A stretch of 64,000 bases of DNA. Origin: Tetraselmis striata. Lineage: Eukaryota > Chlorophyta > Chlorodendrophyceae > Chlorodendrales > Chlorodendraceae. Within the stretch, counting starts at the first letter, position 1, and the number at the start of each line of letters is the position of its first letter. The stretch covers positions 62,001 through 126,000 of the forward strand of contig VCJN01003192.1 in the NCBI GenBank assembly GCA_006384855.1. Reading direction: 5' to 3'. Below are positions 44,501 through 59,272 of this stretch, in pieces. The notes under the pieces are model-generated. The model had not been told where the DNA came from. It saw only the letters and a list, made by a program, of their open reading frames with translations, and searched no databases. The position numbers and the translations under genes were made by a program.

Positions 44501-47500
44501 TGCGCTCGACGCCAAGCGGCAGAAGGCAGAGGAGCGGCGGCGCGCTGCTGCCGACGGGGAGCGCCCCTCTTCAGCGATGACGCTAGCCACCGAGTCCGGT
44601 ACGCTGCGCAGCGTGGCGAATTCTCTGTCAATTGCCGCCTCACACACCGACTGAGAAGTTACGACAGCGCAGAGCCAGTCCCTCCGCGCTGTCTGAGCTG
44701 ACGGAACAACGTATTGGCGCTGCCCGTCCCTGTGCAGGCTTTAGCATCGGCAGCGACCGGGTGCCAGTGCAGTGGTTTGCCGCGCAGGATGACGTCGACA
44801 TGGAGTTTTACGCGGGGCTTTCGCTGATGGCGCTGAACGTGCTGCAGCATGCGCGCCGCTTCAACGCGCTCTTTGCCCTTGGCGCCGAGTTCAACCGCGT
44901 CTCGGACGAGTTCTTTGCGGAGCGGGTGTTGCCCTACCTGGTGCGCCCCCCTGCCGCCGTTTGGTGCTGTCGTCAACATCCTATGATGCGGGACGTAAAC
45001 CAACTAGCCTTCGGTCCATATGGGGTGGTTCCTGCATTCCTCCGTGCACGCCTGCGCCTAACGTTGCCCCCCTTGCACTGGCTTTGCTCACGGCAGATGA
45101 TGGCGGCGCCCACATGCGGCGCGGACATGGCGCAGCTGCAGCTGGCCCTGGAGCGCGTGGTGCGCGACAAGAACCAGGCGCTGGACGAGCTGCACAAGGT
45201 GCGCGGCGCGGTGCGGGACCGCCTGGCGAGCGTGCCGCTGCTGGCCACCAGCCCGGAGCGCAAGGCCAAGAAGAAGGCGGGCAGCGCGTTCAAGGGCAAC
45301 GCAGGGCGGCTCCGGGCGCTGGAGCAAATGAGCACCACGAGCCGCAAGCGCGGGGACGGCCAGACGGAGGGCAGCGCGGTGACAGGTGAGAGGGGGGGGG
45401 GGGGGGGGGGGGGGCGGCAGGCTGTGCCCGCCCTGGCTGCTGTTGGGCCTGGCAGGTGGGCGCTGGTGCGGCCTCGGTGGCGGTGCGTGCTGAGGCGCTG
45501 CTGCGCTGATGGCAGGGCTGACGGCGCGCACCAGCCGCACCAAGGCGAGCACCAAGGCGGATAACATCGCGCTGCCGGAGCAGTACGCCAAGGTGATTGA
45601 GACGCTGAAGGAGCGGCAGGAGAAGGTGCTTCAGGTGCAGGCCATGAACGAGCTGGGCGACGTGCATGCGCACTTTGGCGCCTGGCCGGAGGCAGTGCAA
45701 CTGTGGAACGACACGCTCGACACAATCGTGGGCCCCTTCCAGGTGCGGCGCTGCAGCAGCAGCTCCCACCGAGCTCCGCCAGGAATGTTCAGTGTGCGTC
45801 CAGGGGGGGGGGGGGGGGGGGGGCTATCTGCTTGCAGATCACATAGAGGTTGAGCAGGGAGGGGGCGTGCCTGAGACCCTGAGGCGAGCCTTACCCCTTG
45901 CAGGTGATCCGCTGCTGGCGGCCGCACCTGGCGCAGTACAGCAAGCCCGAGATGCTGGCGCACTACGGCCTGCCCTGGGTGCTGCTTGCGGGCGGCGTGC
46001 TGCTGGGCAAGCTGGTGCGCTTTGGGTACGCGCACCAGATGGGCACCCAGCTGGAGGCGGCGCGTATGTCGGCGGAGCTGCTGTCCTGTGCGTTCACCGC
46101 CAGCGCGACGCACCCGCAGCGCCTTGTTGGCTTTGCCACCTACACGCCGGTGGAGGTGCGCGGCGTCCCTGGCAGCCCTCCCCCTGGATGCCTTACTTCG
46201 GAGTTCGAAAAGTGCTCACCTGCAATGAATGAGGTCATCGCTGCATTCACACTGCATTATATGCTCATGGGTGGGCTCCATGCTATGCTGCTCTGCGAGC
46301 TGCGAGTTTCAAGCTGAGACAGGCAAACAGGATGGCACTGACGTTTAGGCCGGGACCCCCCCCCCCCCCCCCACCCCCTCCACCTGTCTTCCCCCCTCTG
46401 GTACGGCTGTAGATCTGGGAGACGGTCAACCCGTTGGCGGACCCCTTCGCCGCGCCACTGCCCGACCTGCTGGCAGGCTGCGATGCGGTGGCCTCCTGCC
46501 TGCTGGACGCGGGCCTGGCGCTGCAGGCGCTGCCCGTGCTGGCGCTGTACGAGCACCTGGCGCTGCACGCCGCGCGCGATGTGGGCGAGACGCTGCACTG
46601 CCGCCAGCTGCGCGTTGCCGCCTGCTGCCAGCTGGGCCTGCTGGCGGAGGCCAGCCGCATCCTGCTGCCGCTCATGGCTGGGCGCAGTCTGCCGGATCCC
46701 AGCAGCGCCCAGCGTGAGTCCGCTTTCCCAAGTCGCTGCACCCCCAAACCTCTACGCGCCCATCTGCCCGCACATCCCTGGCCGCACTGGCGCAGACAAC
46801 AGTGTATTGTGTGCACTAGCGTGGGACTGGTCGCATGCCGGTTGTCTCCTGCCTGGCGCTTCTCGAGACTGTCCGAACGGCCGGGTGCCCTGCTAGTTAT
46901 GCACATATCGAGGTGTTGCGTCTTGCGAGCCGACTCGACAGTCTATTAGGATGGAAGTTCAGTAATTATTAATAGAAAAAATATAATAGAAAAAGTGGTC
47001 CATAGTTTGGATTATTTTGAAAAAAGCATGACAGGGGCATCTGTCGTGTCGCGAATCGATTCGGAAAGCACTAATTACATTGTTTGAGTTTGTATTCTCC
47101 TTTATCCAGGAAAAGTATACATGCAATGTTTTAACTTAGATAGCGATACAGAAATTCGAAAAGCTTTTTGTACATTGTTTGAGTATTCCCCATTATCCAG
47201 GAAAAGTATACGTGCATTGTTTGCAACTACATGCCGATATAGGAATGCGCGCTGATGCACGGCGATAATATTACGTTAATTAGTATTCCGCGTATGATTA
47301 AGATGAGTACATTGTTCGATTTTGTATTCCCCTTTATCCAGGAAAGGTGTTTGTGCATTTAGATACAGGAATGCAGACCGATGCACGGCGATATGATGAC
47401 GTCAATTACGCGTACTATCAGGATGAGTTCTCCTGGTAGTAGGTACAATCCTTATCAGATCGTATCGTAATAGTCCCTATATGGTACAGATAAACGCGTA

Positions 47501-49273
47501 TAAGGCGCGCCGTATATATACTGGTAAAGATTCAATGCACAGCGTGTTTGGAAAGGATTAAAATATGCACTGTGTAATAAAGTGTAGACATGAATGAACT
47601 AGACACGTAATCGTTAGCTAGTACGACGTCTATCCAGTTCATTATGATAGAACTTCACCAAAAATAGAAGAATGATAACAGAATAGAATAGCAGAATAGA
47701 ATAGGAATAGAAAAAACACTGGAATGGTGGCAAAACACAGCCAGGCAGCGCCGTTTAAAAGTTTTTGCCACCTATACGCTAGTTGCCATGGTAGATTAAC
47801 CTCATGTTGGTGGTGCAGGCGAGCTTGTGGTCCTGGATGCCGCCACCGGTGCGAAGCTTGAAGTGGAGGTGCCGGAGCAGCCCATGGACCCCAAGCTGCC
47901 GGCCAGCCACGAGGCCAACCGCCCCATTGTGAACTTCATCTCGGAGGCGGAGCTGCCGCCTGAGCTGCGCGACCTGTATGGGAAGTTCATCGTCTGCCGG
48001 CTCCGCATCCGCCGCGCACAGTGGCTGTCTGCTGTGGGCGGGACGCCCAACCAGTGGAAGGTAATGCGGGTTGGAGGGAGAAGGGGAAGGGGGGGGGGGG
48101 ACATTTGCGATGCGTGCCTGAACTGCGGCATCCTCAAATAGCGACAGTGGCCTCGCCCATTCGTGCCACACATCTTTTTGGTTTTGGAGCGGCGCACCTG
48201 ATGACATGCCCCCCCCCCCCCCCCCCCCTTCAGGCACACACACACACACACACACACAATCTGCATTCCTCCCCTCTTACCAACCATGCCGCGGTGTGCA
48301 CATGCCCCCCCTCCCCCCACCCCACCCCCACAGTTGACGGATCCTCGCAGTGGGCAGGAGGTTCCTGCAGAGCAGCAGCTGGAGGCGGTGGAGCCAAGCT
48401 GCCTGGAGCAGGTGCGCTGGTATGGGGCATGGAGGGGGGGGAGGGGGGGGGATAGATGCAAATGTCACTCGTCTGCAGGCTGGTGCCGACGGAGTCTGGG
48501 AGGTGTGGAGCACAGCAGATGGGTGTGTCGCATCGCGGCGCATCCTGTCAGCAGATCCCAGGGGTGGGCTCACTGTGTTGCCATGCATCATGCGTCTGCA
48601 GGCGGCGACACTGCTTAAGTCGGTCACAGCAGAGGCCAAAACCGACTACGACGCCGCCCTAAAGGCGGAGCTCACAGGCGCCTCGATGCCGCCTGCTGCG
48701 GACAAGAAAAAGGTAGTTGAATTATGCGCTGGGCTCCCGGGCACTGCAAGCATCCGCGCCACGCTTGACCCCCGCCCCCCCCCTTTCGTGAACTGCTTGC
48801 TGCAAGCGGTAGAAAAGCGTTGCCACAACGCTCTCTGCGATAGCGAGGGGGAGAGGCTGCTGACGCCAGGGACTTGTGCTGCCTGTGGCCTCTGCGATCA
48901 GGATGCCGGCAAGGATGCGAAAGGTGTCAAGAGCAGCAAATCCATGGGCAAGCAGAGCGCCAAGGCAATAGGGAAGGACGTGGCGCCCACAGGCGGTGAA
49001 CAAGAGGACACAGGCGCGGGGCTAATGGACCCGCCCGAGGACGGCTACGCAATGACGCCCACCGACCACGAGGCCATCGCGCAGGCGCAGCTGGCGCTGG
49101 CAGGCGTGCAGCGCGCGCAGTGGCAGGACCGTGCGGCGATGCTCACTCTGCAGCGCGTGGTGGAGTACATTGCCAAGTTTGCCGACCCGACGCATGGCAT
49201 GGCGCCCACCAATGATGCCATTGAGCGCACGCTCCTTGGTCCGCGGCTGTGGATGGCAGCCCGGAAGGTCCCC

Positions 49274-49304
<31 letters not shown>

Positions 49305-52300
49305 AAGAAAAAGAAAAAGAACACGCACCATCCTCACTTGTCAACCATAATCATCGCCACTCTGCCCTTTCGGCTTCCACCGGCAGGGTGGCACATGACC
49401 TTGTTCCCATCCCACACGCAGGCAATTTGTGAGACATACTTGTACCTCGGCCACACTGCTCACGTGCACCGCATGGCGGCGGTGATCAAGGGCGAAGCTG
49501 CCCAAGTGAAGGACGTGTGGTGCCTGCTGGCAGTTCAGGGCTACGACACCGCAGGTAAGCACCGCAAGTCGGCATGCTTGCCTCGTCCCCTCACCCCTTC
49601 CGCCACTCCTCACTCTTTTGCGCGCATGCTGTGAAAACAGCAGGCACTGACTCACGCGCGCCTGCCTGCAGCCTCTGCCATTGAGGGTGCCACAGCCAAG
49701 GCTGTTCAAGGGTACCAGGCCCTGCTGGGCACGTACACAAAGCTGGGCCTGGCGGATACTGTTCCGGCGGCCAAAGTGATGATGGAGTATGCGGCGCTGC
49801 TGGACAGGTCCACCACATCCCTGTTTGACTCGCCTCGCCAGATGACTGATCCTTTGCAACTGTGGCTACAGCTGTAGCTGACCTTCGCCCGGCTGGTCCT
49901 GCCGCCCAACAGGATGGGCTACCGCAAGTCCTCCGCTGCTGTGGACGCCAATGCGCTGCAGGCCATGAGGGATGTGACGCACCAGATGGGCCTGCGCGAG
50001 GCGCAGGAGCACCCCGAGCTTGTCAACCTTTATGCCATCGGTGAGCTGGGTGGCGCCTCAACACCCCACCGTCCGCTTTCAAGCAGTTGCGCGGCGACAT
50101 GCTCCGGCCCGCATGCCGACATAGCGCGCTGACGTCACAAGGGGTTGCCCGTGTAGGAACGCCCCTGCTGGTAGAAGCCATCATGCGAGCGAGCAAGCAC
50201 CGCCTGAGAGAGCGTGACTACAAGGGTGCGTCCCTCTCCGCGCCCGCCCACCACTACCACTGTCACCAATCCCCCCTTCCCCGTGGCGCCACGGTAATCA
50301 TCAGATACCTTCTTGTACTTGGCGGCCCATCTCAATGATGGGCCTCTTGCTGACCCTGCCGCCCTCCAACCTATCTCTCTCGCAGCTGCGCGGGACCTCG
50401 CCAAGGAAGCACTTGAAACCGCGCCTTACGGCCGCGCCCTCCCAGGGCTTCACGCCGCCGCAGCCGCGCACCTCGCCCGCTGCGAGCGGCACATGCTGCT
50501 ACCCCCGCCCGCAGACCCGTACAAGGCAACGGTGCCTGAGATGCGCAGCGCGCGCGCCTGCCTGGCGCAGTCGCTTGCTGTGGGGCTGCTCGACGGCGGC
50601 CACGCGCATGCTGGCATGCGCACCGCTCTGCTTGAAGCGGCGGCGCTTCTGCTTGCCAACCGTGAGCTGGGGGGCGCCAATGAGATCTTGCAGGTGCGAC
50701 GTCCGCATTGGACCGTGAGATGGCAGTCTGATGCCGCGTCCCGCCCTACACCCACTGCTCACCTTGGCCTGATGGGGCACACTACCTACAAATTATTCCC
50801 GTACATCTATACAGTATAGTCCTGAATAGTTACCGTATTCCTCTGCGCATTTCGCACATCGCGCTCTCATCAAGCCGCCCTCCGCTCGTTGGTATTGGAC
50901 GGACTGCAAAGCACAGCTGTCCAGTGTGTTGTGTACTGCATGATTGACCGCATCTGATTGTCTGATCTGCCGGATTCTGAACTAGGGCACTTCCCCCGTC
51001 TTTCCCCTCCCCGCACAACAGACGGCGCACCGCATGGCACTCTGCCTGCAGAAGCTGCGCCACGCAACACACACCGTCGATGGCGTGTCAGTCACCAACG
51101 TGCCCAAGGTGAGCAGCGCTGCTGAGTGTGATGCCTTCGGCAGATTGGGAGCACGGAACCCTTGTGGTCCGGCGGTGCGCATGCATGGAGCAAGCCACGA
51201 TATTTGTGAAGAGGGGATGGGTGCTAATGTACTGCCGGTGCCTGCTGCATGCAGTGGGCGTCTGAGCTGGTGGCCACCCGCGAGGCGTTCCTCACCAGCA
51301 CCCGCGGCTCTGCACTGCCGTCGGACCGTTCTATGCCCGATGTTGAGACCGGCCGCGTGCTGCTGCTGGAGCTTGTCAACCTGCGCCGCCGTCCAGGTGC
51401 GTCTCAGCTCACAACAAATGCCTTTCTTGCCACTTGCCTTGATTCCTTGATGGTGTGCCAGTACCCACTTACACCAACTCCCAGCACTGTCCCCGTGCCT
51501 GCCCTCTTCACCCCTCTTTGGGCAAGGCCCTCCCAGTGTTTCGGAGTGTCGCTGCTGATCCCCTTCACTGCATGCGTGCCGACGCAACGCAGGCATTGGT
51601 AGCTTGGATGTATGCGAACGCCAGGTGGCGATGGCAGCAGAGCTGCACCGAGTGCTGCGGGCGGAGTGCCCCAAGTACGCCACTGAATGCTGCCTGCCGG
51701 CGGTGCCCGTGCTTCGCCCCGGGGTGCAACCGCCAGACGAGGACGGCGGCGAGGCGGCGGCCGCCGCCCCTGCGCCTGCAGCCGAGGCCAAGGGCGGCAA
51801 GAAGGGCGCTGCTGCTCCTGCAGGTGCCGCTGCGGGGCCGCAGCCTCTGGTGCCCGGTCTGGTGGTGGTGCAGTGGCATGAACAAGACGGCTGCTGGCAG
51901 GACAACGAGTCCTGGTATGCTGAGGGCCAGCTTGGTGAGTGCCTTGATCCCTGTACTGCACCGCGCTTATAAAACTAACCCAGTTATTGTGCTGGCAGCA
52001 TCTTGACGGTTCTGAGGATGCATGCATTATACATCAAATATCAACAGAAAAGTGCGCGTAATACTACGGCATGGGCTGTTTGGCTACTTTCATACACAGC
52101 ATAGTAAACTAGGCCTATTTTGAGGTGCTGCAACTACGAGAAGGTCTGAGTGCTGTGTGCACGTTGCTTTTCGCGTTTTGCTGCGCCAGGCATCGCCATT
52201 TCGGGCCGCAGGCTGAGGCTTCCTAGCAACTGATTTCCTTGTGGGTGCCGACACAGGCGAAGGTGACGTGAGCAACGAAGTGCTCCTGGCAGCGGAACCT

Positions 52301-52846
52301 GCGCCAGCGTATGTGGCGATGCTGTATGTGGCAGTTCCGGCTGGCGACCGCGGAAGTGCGCCGTTGGATGAGTATGAGGCAGCGGAGGGCGCAGCGGACT
52401 TTGGCGACAAGGCGTTCCCGCTTGGGGCAGTGCGCGGGATGGCGCGCCGTGTGAAGGACCTGCGCGTGAGGGCGGACGAGGGAGGCGCTGAGGGGCAGCC
52501 GCTGATGAGCGCCCGGGAGCCACCGTCTTCCGAGGAGTTGGTGGAGCTGATGCGTGAGCTGGGCTCGTTCCTGCGGCAGGACATTGTGGATGAGGAGGCG
52601 GTCGATGAGAACCATGGGCGCCCCCCCAGTGCGCTGCCGGGCGGCACCGCCTCCCTGCTGGACACTGCGCCGGTCGCGGATGGGGCTCCGGAAGCAGTCC
52701 CTGCCCCTGAGGAGCTCCCAGCGTACATGGGCGCTGGCCCTGAGCTGCTGCCGAAGCTGGAGGCCCTCCTCAACGTGGAGGATGGCTTGTTTGTTGTAGA
52801 TGCGCAGCTGGCTGATTGGCTGCGATCCGTGTTCCACCCCAACTAG
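32293..52846 (+). CDS. CFAP54: Cilia- and flagella-associated protein 54 (central apparatus C1d projection)
   Basis: One gene of about 37 exons and ~9.1 kb of coding sequence (~3,000 residues, the usual size of CFAP54). The start Met at 32293 has a good GCCATGG context. The N-terminal helical region (YGDVLMARSEYRLCLDAIYS, LYWLAFNGTLHLFRLATRLS, LPWRLQLTAAVCNAYADLG) and a mid-protein FN3-like domain (ERVTVDGLKPNDTYIFSVAA ... GELGESTPE) match the family. CFAP54 sits with FAP46, FAP74 and FAP221 on the C1d projection of the flagellar central pair and helps control motility. Most splice junctions keep phase; the exon 4/5 junction near 35.0-35.08 kb is unresolved. An in-frame TAG occurs at 49875-49877. 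The stop is at 52844-52846. Confidence 0.9.
38456..39765. repeat. AT-rich intron repeat family, copy 1 (split by a MITE)
   Basis: The parts 38456-38550 and 39438-39765 together align with 42395-43010 and 46925-47790 (shared phrases such as GATACAT, TTGCGAATTGATT, GGAAACCACTA, GGCGTTTAAG, TTGCCACCTACG). It lies in the CFAP54 intron after exon 38136-38276. It has no coding capacity. Confidence 0.75.
38551..39437. mobile_element. TA-flanked pogo/mariner-like MITE
   Basis: Terminal inverted repeats CAGTGACATTACCCCTATAA at the left and its near inverse (…TAGGGGTAATGTCACTG) at the right, flanked by TA on both sides (38549-38550, 39438-39439). The interior has many TATAATGAA units and two G runs. 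The uninterrupted copies of the host repeat show one TA at the matching place (CGTATTGC at about 42509), which confirms the insertion point. No transposase is encoded; pogo affinity is from the end shape and the TA target. Confidence 0.88.
42395..43010. repeat. AT-rich intron repeat family, copy 2
   Basis: It lies in the CFAP54 intron between exons 42053-42207 and 43084-43193. It includes a hairpin ACGAGATCA/TGATCTCGT near 42618-42645 and the phrase GCTAGAATGGTGGCAAAACA, also present in copy 3. Confidence 0.78.
43084..52846 (+). other. CFAP54: CFAP54 exon map, second half
   Basis: Exons: 43084-43193, 43406-43676, 43903-43995, 44220-44598, 44739-44940, 45097-45385, 45516-45742, 45904-46155, 46413-46713, 47819-48060, 48334-48411, 48602-48712, 48902-49267, 49422-49554, 49672-50040, 50386-50693, 51022-51108, 51255-51396, 51593-51934, 52257-52846. 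All use GT-AG. Several introns have pure C or G runs starting within 20 nt of the donor (for example after 45385 and 49267). Confidence 0.78.
46925..47790. repeat. AT-rich intron repeat family, copy 3
   Basis: It lies in the CFAP54 intron between exons 46413-46713 and 47819-48060. It is the longest copy, with an inner repetition of TTTATCCAGGAAAAGTATAC-like units (about 47100-47350). It starts with CTATTAGGATGGAAGTTC and ends with TTGCCACCTATACGCTAG. Confidence 0.78.
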
Positions 52847-52986
52847 AGCCTGCTGGGTGACCAAAGCGGCATGTGTAGTGCTGCCGGATGCAGCCCCTCT
52901 GCAGTCAGCAGTGTTGCCACGGTGATGCAGGCAGGTCTGTGTGTGGACCTGCGAAGACGCTCTTTGTCCTTGCCAACACTCTTTTC

Positions 52987-52991
52987 TGTAA
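52987..52991 (+). terminator. Possible polyadenylation signal of CFAP54
   Basis: TGTAA, the usual green-algal polyadenylation signal, lies about 140 nt after the CFAP54 stop. Position fits, but the pentamer is short. Confidence 0.4.
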
Positions 52992-53820
52992 TTCTTTCCA
53001 TTCAAACGAGACTGGGCACCGGTACGTGGTGGCCCAATGCGATATATGGACCCAAAAAACGAGCATGGGCATCTGTTCTGAAGGGGGGGGGGGGGGGGGG
53101 GGGGGGGTTGATATATATTGTGTTATATCACGCACATCTTTGTCCCATGAAAGAAACATGATGGTAATACTGCAGTATGACGAAAACAGCGGCACGCTGC
53201 CCCACTGTCACTGCCACTATCTGTAGGGTGGGCAGAGAACTAGCACACAGTTTTTTCTTGATATTGTTGCGCTAATAATGCGGCGCGCTGCCGAATGGGG
53301 TAGCGGTGCAGCAGTGCGAGGCGTCGCTGCGTGCAGCGGCCTGTGGGTACCACCTGTCTTTTGCCGCCCACATGCCGCCGTATTCTTCCCCCGCCAAAAA
53401 ACGTTCAGTTTTCAAGGACGGCAAAATGTTGAAACAGCCCCCGGGTGAGGCGACGCAGTGAGTAGCGACTACAATGTTGCAATGCATACAGTAACACGAT
53501 GTGGTATGGTATGGCTAATCACGCCCAGCCCAGAGGCCTGGGGGTAGCCAATAACAAAATATATAACCGTGCACTCGTACAGTAATCCCAGAATTGGCAA
53601 CACGAGTAGATACTTCCAATGTACGAGCGCAACCGAGTAAATCTGCGCGCGCACTTTCCGTCCACAACTGCGCGCATGTTTATTTTCCTTCCGGCCCCCG
53701 GCCCCATTGCGCCCCATGTGTACAGAGTGGACAGTGCCATGGACGTGCTGCCGCGGGCGATTGCAAATCCAAAAACACATTGGAAGTCCCAATCCAAATA
53801 TACACATTGCAGGGCGTTGC

Positions 53821-54020
53821 ATTGCAGGGAGCAACGGGTTGCCGCTCGTGCGCCGGCCTCGGAACGTTTCGGCCAGCGCGCCATGGTGTTGGGTGCATGG
53901 ATCATGCTGGGCAGGGCGCATTGCACTGCAGGGGGTACGCATGGCAGGGCGCAACGGGTTGCCGCTCGTGCGCCGGCCTCGGATCATGCTGGGCAGGGCC
54001 CCATGGTGTTGGGTGCATGG
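53821..54020. repeat. Imperfect 120-bp tandem duplication
   Basis: GCAACGGGTTGCCGCTCGTG and the following CGCCGGCCTCGGA occur at 53831 and again at 53951, each followed by CCATGGTGTTGGGTGCATGG. The period is 120 bp. Confidence 0.85.
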
Positions 54021-54294
54021 GGGGGTCACCATGAGAAGGGGGCTCTGCAAGTCGGCAAGGCTCAGCTGCTTACATGGTGGGAGAGGAAGACCCGCGCCGG
54101 GGGAGCGTGCTCACACATCAAAGGAGTGCCTGTTCCGTGCATACTGCCCCTGGAGGGCCAGAGGTAAGAAGCGCGCGTGTGTAGGGGGAGGGGGAGGGGG
54201 CACCGTTGGTGGCGCCCACACCTTCTGCCCATCCCTTTGTTTTACTGGAGTTGCAACACCAAGATGATAGCCAGGCTCTTCTGGGGTGGCCTGT

Positions 54295-57065
<2,771 letters not shown>

Positions 57066-58945
57066 CGCGGCGCTACACCACGCAACGGCACGCGCGCTTC
57101 CTCGGTGTGCAGGCTCCTCTCACGAACAGTCGCGCTGAGTTTGCTGCCACTGCGTGGGGTGTGAGGCGGATGTTTGGAACTGTCTTGTCGCGCGGCGGCC
57201 GCCGGGAGACGGTCGGTTGGCTTTCAGCCGACGTGCTGGGCGTGGCGGCAGCGCGCGCCGATGCCGCCTTCTCGTTTTTCGTCCTGCATACACTTAGTCG
57301 CTACCGGTACCGGTTTCCGCGCGAGACGCGCGGCGCGAAGTGGGTCGCCGTCTAACTGTGACGTACCGCCAGTAGTATATTACGCCGTTTTCAATACTCG
57401 TACGTGTCCACGAGTCGTCGCGATATTTAGCTGTGGGAGGGTTTTCCCGGATTCTGCTACACCAGCCTGATACCCTAGGGCATCACGTGGAGGTTTACGG
57501 AGCACTCACAAAGCATTCATCGCTCCCATATGTAACCAAAACGACCGTCAGCATACTCAGGATAAAGGGTGCAGAAAGTCAATGTAGATATCTTCAGTAG
57601 GGTTTGTTAGGTTGATCCTAGCTGTATAACCCTATAATAAAATCCAGTACCCTAGCTACGCTGATGTCGCTGGATCAGCATCAGCAGGCAGCAAGCCGAG
57701 CGCCGGGCGGCGCGACGATACGAGCAGCCGAGAGCGAACAGCTCTGACGAGCACCGCCGCGCGTGGGCGGGCGGGGCGGCGCGCGGTGCTGCTGCTCCCG
57801 ATGCTATCCGGTCTCGGGCTGGCCAACCCGATAACCCCTCTCTTGCCGTCGTCGTTGCTGCAGCCGCCTGTTCCCCTTCTGCCGCATTCGTACTGGCTTC
57901 CCGGGACGAAGGGATCGCCACAAGGTTAGTTTGCCTCCCGCTTTCAGTCTCATCTTTGAGCGGGAGGTAGCCGCCGGCCGCCGCCTTGCGCCGAGGGCGC
58001 CGCAGGACTGTACTTAAAGAAGGTTAGCAGCCTACAACAGTATGTGGCGCTCGCCGGCGCCCCACCACGCAGAACCGCCGCGCTCACGGTCTAAGTAGTT
58101 ACCTAGTCCGGGAATCCAGGAGAATGCAGCAGTGTTCGTTCGCGTGGTCCTGTCTCGCGGCACTGGGGTGACTACCTCCGCTTCTCCCTGGCGGCCACCT
58201 ACCCGTAATCACGGGATGGCACCGCCGCCTACTCCACGTTATTCGTGGCTGTACTTTGTGTCAATGTAATAAATGCTCGTCGGTCTAGATTCGGGCTACC
58301 AGTACTGTAATCTCCGGACGTTCCAGTAGATTACGACACGCTCTCTCGCGGCGGCGGCGGCGGCGGCTCGCTCAGAGACGGTGTCTCGCTTCCGGCACTT
58401 GGCAAGGCAAGTGGAGAGGTAGTTGTGGCCACACTATAAACGCGAGCAACAGGCACGCAAACGCGGCGAAAGGTCACACAATTTTCGGGGATCGAGCCCG
58501 CGTACACGCTGTGAGGCGACGGGCAGGCGACCCCCCCCCCCCCCCCCCCCCCCCTCCCCCGCCACCCCCAACCATCCCCCTCCGCCTGCGGCGGCGATCA
58601 GCCTCAGTGGCGTTTGCAGCTTCCCCCTACCCCTGGAGCCTGGGATGGAAACGCCTTGTAGATGGAACGGGGACTCTTTCCTGTGGAATCCCTCAAAATG
58701 CATTCGCAAGCCGAGATGGCGTTTCTGGGGCAGCATGGGAGTGGAGGGGAGAAGGGGTCGGTCTCAACCACCCCTGGTGGTTTTGGAGAGGGTGGGAGCG
58801 GGGGGGGGGGGGGGGGGGGTGGAGAAGGGGCGGGGGGGGGGGGGGGGGGGGGTTGTTCATTTGGCGTAGACAAGCGGGCGCTGAGAACTATACCCTACGC
58901 ATGGCTAAATGGCACGTCCCTCGCCTGACTCATTCCCTGCTGCAG
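57066..58945. promoter_or_regulatory. Divergent upstream region of eIF4A3 and NAC-beta
   Basis: The two genes are divergent, so the ~1.9 kb between them holds both promoters. A CGG/GGC triplet run (58350-58368) and GC-rich patches lie on the NAC-beta side. Long G and C runs occur at about 58531-58555, 58800-58820 and 58833-58853. A CAG precedes the NAC-beta ATG (58941-58945), which suggests an intron in its 5' leader. No other gene is recognised; ORFs here are shaped by the homopolymers. Confidence 0.45.
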
Positions 58946-59239
58946 ATGAACGTTGAGAAGCTTCAGCGGATGGCCGGTGCGGTTCGCACCGGCGGCAAGG
59001 GCACCGTGCGCAGGTGCCCCCGCCCCCCTAACTCAATATGCGCCCCTCCCCTCCCCTCCATCTAAGCGGCCAGAAAGACGCTCGTCCGTGCCATGAATGA
59101 CGTCAAATCCGCCTTGTCTCTACTACTTAGCCAATGAAGACATACCGGCTGTCATGTGTGTGTCTCTGCTCACCCTGCCCCATGGGTATGCCCAACCACA
59201 ATTTCGGCAAGCACTCCCTGGAGCATTAGCTGAACCTCC

Positions 59240-59272
<33 letters not shown>

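Larger units (their letters stand above)
52847..54294. other. Convergent intergenic region between CFAP54 and eIF4A3
   Basis: No gene is recognised. It contains a ~26-nt G run near 53082-53107, a partly duplicated segment at 53821-54020 and a G-rich stretch after 54330. A TTACA at 54070-54074 (minus TGTAA) could be the eIF4A3 polyadenylation signal. Confidence 0.4.

Noticed and set aside
49808..49877. An intron ending at the TAG of 49875-49877
   Set aside because: The candidate donor at 49808 gives a phase that creates a stop directly after the junction, and other donors nearby do not keep the frame.
32293..52846. CFAP46 instead of CFAP54
   Set aside because: Both are large C1d proteins, but the N-terminal block and the FN3-like domain ending in GESTPE fit CFAP54, and the total length near 3,000 residues fits better too.
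58423..58869. Additional coding exon or gene upstream of NAC-beta
   Set aside because: The open frames are made by poly-C and poly-G runs; the NAC-beta protein is complete from the Met at 58946.
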